In this document: one piece after another, positions 59,441 to 64,000 of the stretch
How the letters are laid out: each line of letters begins with the position of its first letter
Position numbering within the stretch: the stretch's first letter is position 1
Source of the DNA: Mesorhizobium qingshengii
Lineage (GTDB): Bacteria; Pseudomonadota; Alphaproteobacteria; Rhizobiales; Rhizobiaceae
Length of the DNA stretch: 64,000 bases
NCBI RefSeq assembly: GCF_027563465.1
Contig: NZ_JAPFQA010000018.1
Location: 29,862-93,861, forward strand
Reading direction: 5' to 3'
Translations under genes and position numbers: made by a program
Notes under the pieces: model-generated
Told to the model about the DNA's origin: nothing
The model's input: the letters and a program-made list of their open reading frames with translations, nothing else
The model's database searches: none

Positions 59441-60606
59441 GAACTGGTCTCCGCTTCGCGGGCGGCATGCGCCCGGCCAGGCTTCGCCAGCGCCGACCTC
59501 AGCTTGTCCGTGGCGATCGCCGCGATCGCCGCCGCCGCCACCTGCTCGCTGAAGATCTCCTCGTATCGCGACCGCCCCGCGGCGACGAAACCACGCCAGG
59601 CGTCCGGCCGCAGGATGATCTCCCGCAGTTTGCCGGCCAGCGCCGCGGCATCGCCCGGCGGAACATGCCAGCCCGTCTTGCCATCGATGACGACTTCCAC
59701 CAGCCCGCCGATCGCCGACACCAGCGGCGGACGGCCATGGGCCATTGCCTCGATGGCGACACGACCCAGCGATTCCGGACGCCGCGACGGCACGGTGACG
59801 ATGTCGGCCCAGCGGTAATGCTCCGAGGGGTCCGGCACGAAAGGCAACACGCTGACGCGTTCGGCCAGGCCCATGCTCTCGACCAGTTCGGCCAGCGCGC
59901 GCTCGCGCTCGGCGCTTTCGAAGGCGCCGCCGACCAGCCGCACCTCGATCCTCGACCGCAATTCCGGTGGCATCGAAGCGATCGCCTCCAGCAGGACTTC
60001 CTGGCCCTTGATCCTGTTGACGCGGCCGAGCAGCAACACCCGCAACGGGCGCTTGCCGTCATAGGTCATCGCTTCGGCGGCCGCCGGCCCGGCGACACCG
60101 TTGTAGACGACATGCGTGCGCGAGCCCCTGGGATCGCCGAACGCGGCGCGCGTCGCGCGCGAGTTGAAGATGAGATCCGCATGGCTCCAGCGCATCAGGC
60201 CGACCAGCACCCGGCGCATGGCGCCTTCGGGGATCTCGTGGATATGCAGGACAGCCTTGCCGGGGACGAAGCGCGCGGCCAGCGCGTAATCGGCCACGAT
60301 CGAGGTGTTGATATAGGTGAGATCGCAATCCCTGAGGCGGCGCCATGCCCTCAGCACCGCCATCGGCAGCCGCGCCATCTCGACCGTCGCCAGGCGCAGT
60401 ATGGCTTGGCGCCTCAGCACCCAGAGCGGTTCGAAGACGATCCGGCTGGCATGGCCCTCCAGGATTTGCACGATCGGCCCGCTGCGCGGCAGCACCACTT
60501 CGATGTCGGCCGACGGAAACGCGGCGCGCAGCGCAGCGACGCTCTCCGCGAAACTGCGGTCGGAACCATAGAGTTCATATCCCTGATGAACGCAGGCAAT
60601 CCGCAT
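59437..60606 (-). CDS. GT4-family glycosyltransferase
   Basis: 389 residues from ATG 60606. The N-terminal R-I-A-C-V-H-Q-G-Y-E-L-Y-G-S-D-R starts a GT-B fold. V-L-L-L-G-R-V-N-R-I-K-G-Q-E-V-L and the E-x7-E retaining motif region (P-S-R-R-P-E-S-L-G-R-V-A-I-E-A-M-A-H-G-R-P) mark GT4. It likely adds a sugar to the growing repeat unit. First gene of the left arm; its start faces the right arm across a 288-base promoter region. Confidence 0.9.
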   Translation of the reverse strand: MRIACVHQGYELYGSDRSFAESVAALRAAFPSADIEVVLPRSGPIVQILEGHASRIVFEPLWVLRRQAILRLATVEMARLPMAVLRAWRRLRDCDLTYINTSIVADYALAARFVPGKAVLHIHEIPEGAMRRVLVGLMRWSHADLIFNSRATRAAFGDPRGSRTHVVYNGVAGPAAAEAMTYDGKRPLRVLLLGRVNRIKGQEVLLEAIASMPPELRSRIEVRLVGGAFESAERERALAELVESMGLAERVSVLPFVPDPSEHYRWADIVTVPSRRPESLGRVAIEAMAHGRPPLVSAIGGLVEVVIDGKTGWHVPPGDAAALAGKLREIILRPDAWRGFVAAGRSRYEEIFSEQVAAAAIAAIATDKLRSALAKPGRAHAAREAETSS

Positions 60607-60845
60607 CTTTGTATCCCGCCAGGTGCCGCAACCATCGCGCTGACCGGTGGCGTGCTGGAACCTTGTCGCAAGAACCATGCCTGGTCGATCCGTCCGGCCG
60701 CCGGACGCCAAATCCCTGGCAATGCCTCGTTTCGACACAGATGCGCACAGAAGGGTTGACCGATAATGAAACAACCACCGGGTTCAATACAGTTTTTTTA
60801 CAACCCGGCGCGATGATCATCCGCCCGGACGCCGAAATCGGGAGA

Positions 60846-60860
60846 TGGCACGGAAGTTGC
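60846..60860 (+). promoter_or_regulatory. Sigma-54 (RpoN) promoter of the right exopolysaccharide arm
   Basis: TGGCACG-GAAG-TTGC matches the -24/-12 consensus TGGCACG-N4-TTGC; the GG and GC pairs are exactly 12 bases apart. The start of transcription would be near 60872, 23 bases before ATG 60895. A perfect inverted repeat CGGAAG-TTGCG-CTTCCG (60851-60867) overlaps the -12 region. No NifA-type TGT-N10-ACA site was seen upstream. Confidence 0.65.
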
Positions 60861-60894
60861 GCTTCCGCTTCCTGATGATGCAGCAGTCGCTAAT

Positions 60895-62097
60895 ATGCAT
60901 GGAACCCATCCGAAAGTGCCGCCGGCCATGAAACCAGAGACGCCCGCCATTCTGATCCTGGGCACGCGCGGCATACCGGCGGCCCATGGCGGCTTTGAAA
61001 CCTTCGCCGAGAGACTGGCTCTTTTTCTCGCCGCGAGAGGCTGGAAGGTCGGCGTCTACTGCCAGCAGGAGGTCGACCGGATCGGGCAGAGGGTGCGCAG
61101 CGAAACCTGGCGCGGCATCGAGCTCATCCATGTCGAGGTCGCCTCCAAGGGGCCGCGCGCGACACTGGAATTCGACTGGCAATGCGCCCGCGACGCCGCC
61201 AGGCGGCCGGGCGTCTGCCTCGTCCTCGGCTACAATGGCGGGATCTTCCTGACCTGGCTCAGGCTGATGCGGCGCAAGATCATCACCAACATGGACGGCA
61301 TCGAGTGGCGCCGCCCCAAATGGGGGATGGCGGCGCGCACCTGGTTCTGGCTCAACGAATGGATTGCCGCCTGGACCTCGCATCGCCTGGTCGCCGATCA
61401 TCCCGCGATCGCAGACCATCTGGCGACGCGCCGGCCGCGCAGCGCCATCGCCACCATCGCCTATGGCGCCGATCCGGTGACATCGGCGCCCGAGGCGCCG
61501 GTTCGGGCGCTCGGCCTCGAGCCCGGGCGCTACCTGATCTCGATCGCGCGCATCGAACCCGACAACAACATCCTGCCCATCGTCGAAGCCTTTTGCAGCC
61601 GCAAGCGCGACATGAAGCTGGTGGTGCTGGGCACGCTTTCCGACCAAATCCCCTATCACGTCGCCGTCCGCAAGGCGGCGAATGGCTCGGTGGTTCTGCC
61701 GGGCGCCATCTACGACCAGGAAATTGTGAAGGCGCTGCGCTACCACGCGCGCGCCTATCTGCACGGCCACACGGTCGGCGGCACAAACCCGTCGCTGGTC
61801 GAGGCGCTTGCCGCCGGCAACATGGTGATCGCGCACGACAATCCCTACAACAGGTGGACCGCCGGGGCTGCCGCCATCTATTTCACCGATACCGGCAGCT
61901 GCGCCGAGCGGATGCAACAGGCGCTGGACGACGACGCCCTGGTCGCGGCCTGCGGCAAGGCCGCCAGGGCGCGTGCCAATGAGGCCTTCCGCTGGGAGGA
62001 CGTCCTGCTTGCCTACGAGCGTGAAGCCTACCGCTTGCTCGGCATGACCGCCGCCGAGGCCGTCGCGATCGATCGTCCATCGCCCGGCACCGCATGA
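60895..62097 (+). CDS. Glycosyltransferase with DUF1972 N-terminus (GT4)
   Basis: 400 residues from ATG 60895; ATG 60928 would give 389 and fits the family start equally. I-L-G-T-R-G-I-P-A-A-H-G-G-F-E-T-F-A-E is the DUF1972 signature of rhamnosyl-type transferases, followed by N-M-D-G-I-E-W-R-R, the R-I-E-P-D-N-N-I acceptor region and G-G-T-N-P-S-L-V-E-A-L-A (GT-B donor site). It likely adds a sugar during exopolysaccharide synthesis. Expression is predicted to depend on RpoN. Stop and next start overlap (ATGA). Confidence 0.88.
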   Translation: MHGTHPKVPPAMKPETPAILILGTRGIPAAHGGFETFAERLALFLAARGWKVGVYCQQEVDRIGQRVRSETWRGIELIHVEVASKGPRATLEFDWQCARDAARRPGVCLVLGYNGGIFLTWLRLMRRKIITNMDGIEWRRPKWGMAARTWFWLNEWIAAWTSHRLVADHPAIADHLATRRPRSAIATIAYGADPVTSAPEAPVRALGLEPGRYLISIARIEPDNNILPIVEAFCSRKRDMKLVVLGTLSDQIPYHVAVRKAANGSVVLPGAIYDQEIVKALRYHARAYLHGHTVGGTNPSLVEALAAGNMVIAHDNPYNRWTAGAAAIYFTDTGSCAERMQQALDDDALVAACGKAARARANEAFRWEDVLLAYEREAYRLLGMTAAEAVAIDRPSPGTA

Positions 62098-63359
62098 CGG
62101 GCTGGTCGCGCCGTCGGGTCCTCAAGGCGGCGCTGTCCACGGCGGCAGCACTTGGCTTCGCCCCGATCGCGCCGTCCGCCCGCGCAGCCGCCGAGGCACC
62201 GCATTTTCGGCGTGGCGTCAACGCCTGGCCGTGGTTCTCGCTGACACGTGAATTTCCAGCACCCCGCACCGATTACGCCTGGCCGCCATTCCAGTCGCAA
62301 CGGCCGGTTCCGACACCGGCCGATCTGCGCCGGTTGCGCGCCACCGGGCTGGATTTCATCCGCCTGCCCGTCGATCCCGGCCCCTTCCTGGCGGCCGACA
62401 CCACGTCCCGCGGCCAGTTGCTGGACATGCTGGACAAGGCCGTCACCGCGACGCTCGACGCCGATCTCGGCATCATCGTCAACGTGCAGGCCAACGGCGC
62501 CACCCACTATTGGAACCCTGACCGCATGGTCTCCAGCACCGCCGCGCCCGCCTTCGATCTCTACCGGGGGCTGATCGGCGAGCTTGCCGGCAGGCTGGAG
62601 CGGTTCCAGCCGGGCAAGGTGGCGCTCGAGCCGGTCAACGAACCGCCGCAGGCCTGCGCGTCCAACGTCTGGTCGCAGGTCCAGCACGCGCTTCTGACCG
62701 CGGCAAGGGCATCGTCCGCGACCCTGCCGCTGGTCGTCACCGGCGGCTGCGGCTCGATGGTCGGCGGGTTGACCGCGCTCGATCCGGCGCCGCTGTCGCC
62801 ATTCGAGCCGATCCTGTTCACCTTCCATTTCTACGAACCCTATCTGTTCAGCCACCAGGGCGCGCCGTGGATGCGCGAGCCTGTCTACCGTTCGCTCAAC
62901 AACGTGCCATGGCCGGCATCCGCCGGCTCGTTGGAAGGAACGCTGGCGTCCGTCAGGGCGCGCATGGCTAAGGACACCGAAACGACCGGCGAGGCCAAGC
63001 GCGCCGCCTATGCGCAAACCGAGCGCGTGCTGAAGGTCTATTTCGACGCCCAGCCCGACCGGGGCTTCGTCGACAAATATCTTCGCCAGGTTCGCGCCTG
63101 GGGCGACGCCCATGGCCTTGCGCCGGAACGCATCGTCATGGGCGAGTTCGGCGCGCTGCGCACCGACGCCCGCTACGTGGCCGCGCCCAACCCCGATCGC
63201 GCGCGCTACATCGCCGACGTGCGCCAGGGCGCCGAGGATCTCGGCTTTGCCTGGGCATTCTGGAACCTCTTCGATGGCATGGGGATGATGGACGACGCCA
63301 CGCGCGCCCTGGACCCCGCCATCATCGACGCGCTTGGCCTGACCATGCCGGCGGATTAG
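62094..63359 (+). CDS. GH5-type glycoside hydrolase, Tat-exported
   Basis: 421 residues. A twin-arginine signal (S-R-R-R-V-L-K near residue 5) leads to export. The TIM-barrel GH5 residues are visible: R-G-V-N-A-W near 40, acid/base Glu183 in E-P-V-N-E-P-P, H-F-Y-E-P-Y for substrate contact, nucleophile Glu351 in V-M-G-E-F-G-A, and W-A-F-W-N near the end. It likely cuts beta-glucan or the exopolysaccharide backbone in the periplasm, controlling length. ATG 62094 overlaps the glycosyltransferase stop, so both share the sigma-54 promoter. Confidence 0.9.
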   Translation: MTGWSRRRVLKAALSTAAALGFAPIAPSARAAAEAPHFRRGVNAWPWFSLTREFPAPRTDYAWPPFQSQRPVPTPADLRRLRATGLDFIRLPVDPGPFLAADTTSRGQLLDMLDKAVTATLDADLGIIVNVQANGATHYWNPDRMVSSTAAPAFDLYRGLIGELAGRLERFQPGKVALEPVNEPPQACASNVWSQVQHALLTAARASSATLPLVVTGGCGSMVGGLTALDPAPLSPFEPILFTFHFYEPYLFSHQGAPWMREPVYRSLNNVPWPASAGSLEGTLASVRARMAKDTETTGEAKRAAYAQTERVLKVYFDAQPDRGFVDKYLRQVRAWGDAHGLAPERIVMGEFGALRTDARYVAAPNPDRARYIADVRQGAEDLGFAWAFWNLFDGMGMMDDATRALDPAIIDALGLTMPAD

Positions 63360-63735
63360 GGTCAAAACCCGATCACTCCGAACGAGTTCGACCCGAAGTC
63401 GACTTATGTCTTCCACTGTCTTCCACGAAGCGAACGCCAACTTTGCACCTCGCTCCAGCCGTTCATCCACTTTAAAGGAATTCCTGAAAGCGGACGGACT
63501 GTTCAGTAGCCCGACGCCCGCATCGAGTTCAGACGAGTTGACATAGCCCAGCGAGTTCGTCCGAATGATAGCATTCGCACCCTGAAGGTGTAGGAAAGCA
63601 GGTAATTTGTGGAGAACTCAACTCAACCTTCGTCTCAAAATAGTGAATCCGCGCCACCTGGCTCCAAGCCATAAACTCTTGCAATGTCTCGGCTTAAATT
63701 CCGGAGCCAGTCTACATCAATCCAATGGACCTCTA
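63360..63735. other. More AT-rich gap, possible island boundary
   Basis: No gene was found. Base composition drops below that of the rest of the window, and CGAGTTC-type motifs occur several times (for example near 63381, 63519, 63552). The change of composition and the HEPN-like gene that follows suggest acquired DNA. No attachment site or tRNA was seen. Confidence 0.35.
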
Positions 63736-64000
63736 ATGAGTGCACGGCTATCGACGGCCATTCGGATAGGGGAAGCAGCAAAGGCGATTCTTCGAAAAAC
63801 ACAGAGCTTTCCAGGCCCAGAATTCAGAGAGCTTGCAGATCCGAGCGACCGCGAACACGTCGGTGTTGAACCGATGCTTTTAGCGCTATCGATGGAGTTG
63901 GCGCTCAAAGCGTGGTTCGTTTTCGACCACGATGATCCAAAAGTTGTCAAATCGCACAACCTCGTGAAGCTGTTTGACAGCCTAAAGCCCGAAAGCCAAG
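63736..64000 (+). CDS. HEPN-like protein, 3' end beyond the window
   Basis: The first 88 residues of a longer protein, from ATG 63736. L-A-L-S-M-E-L-A-L-K-A-W-F-V-F-D-H-D followed by K-S-H-N-L-V-K-L-F-D-S-L is the pattern seen in HEPN domains (helix with E-L-A-L-K, then H-x-L-x-K-L). HEPN proteins are often RNases in toxin-antitoxin or phage-defence systems, or nucleotidyltransferase partners. Codon use and composition are more AT-rich than the neighbours, suggesting transfer. The call is tentative without the C-terminus. Confidence 0.5.
   Translation, partial: MSARLSTAIRIGEAAKAILRKTQSFPGPEFRELADPSDREHVGVEPMLLALSMELALKAWFVFDHDDPKVVKSHNLVKLFDSLKPESQ

Overview
The window is high-GC, gene-dense chromosomal DNA that most resembles a Mesorhizobium-like member of the Hyphomicrobiales (Rhizobiales). 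The inference rests on DUF680-type and DUF1236 small secreted proteins, an Omp25/Omp31-type beta-barrel, many LysR/GST/SDR genes, rhizobial palindromic dispersed repeats, and EcfG-type (GGAAC-N16-CGTT) and RpoN-type promoters. No rRNA, tRNA, CRISPR array, transposase or integrase was recognised.

Layout. 0-1 kb: two DUF680-like secreted proteins (the first cut by the window edge) and a shortened copy of a small gene whose full-length relative lies at 30.9 kb. 1.1-7.5 kb: a translationally coupled operon for a one-module Pls/PosA-type NRPS, a polyamine-type GNAT acetyltransferase and a phosphopantetheinyl transferase, facing a lysine-2,3-aminomutase-like radical SAM gene. 7.8-24.4 kb: an acyl-CoA synthetase, a frameshifted SDR with tautomerase, second SDR and LysR, a GGDEF-EAL protein, stress membrane proteins, and a LysR / F420-reductase-like / glutathionyl-hydroquinone reductase / esterase / flavin monooxygenase run that looks like quinone or aromatic detoxification. 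24.4-34.6 kb: a lipoprotein, an ABC-F ATPase, a flavin monooxygenase divergent from a PNPOx-GAF pair, small secreted proteins, a glutamate-receptor-like channel, a LysE exporter and a GST. 34.6-42.8 kb: a YdeI-like protein, an HtrA-like protein lacking its catalytic triad, YghU, DUF1236, a predicted EcfG-driven sRNA, several very small genes including a RiPP-precursor-like peptide, a porin-like protein and an isochorismatase. 42.8-49.8 kb: a lytic transglycosylase, a WD40 protein, and a three-gene cassette of unknown function lying between an xth 3'-end fragment and intact xth. 50-56 kb: a non-homologous end-joining block with ligD, ku and, overlapping ku, a BRCT/HTH/TPR protein. 56.5-63.4 kb: an exopolysaccharide block with two divergent arms; the right arm (glycosyltransferase plus GH5 glucanase) has a very good sigma-54 promoter. 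63.7-64 kb: the start of a HEPN-like gene in more AT-rich DNA.

Functionally the window mixes stress response (EcfG promoters, GlsB/YidB-like proteins, glutathione enzymes), genome repair, envelope/exopolysaccharide synthesis and one secondary-metabolite operon. All family calls come from motif recognition by eye; no database search was run.
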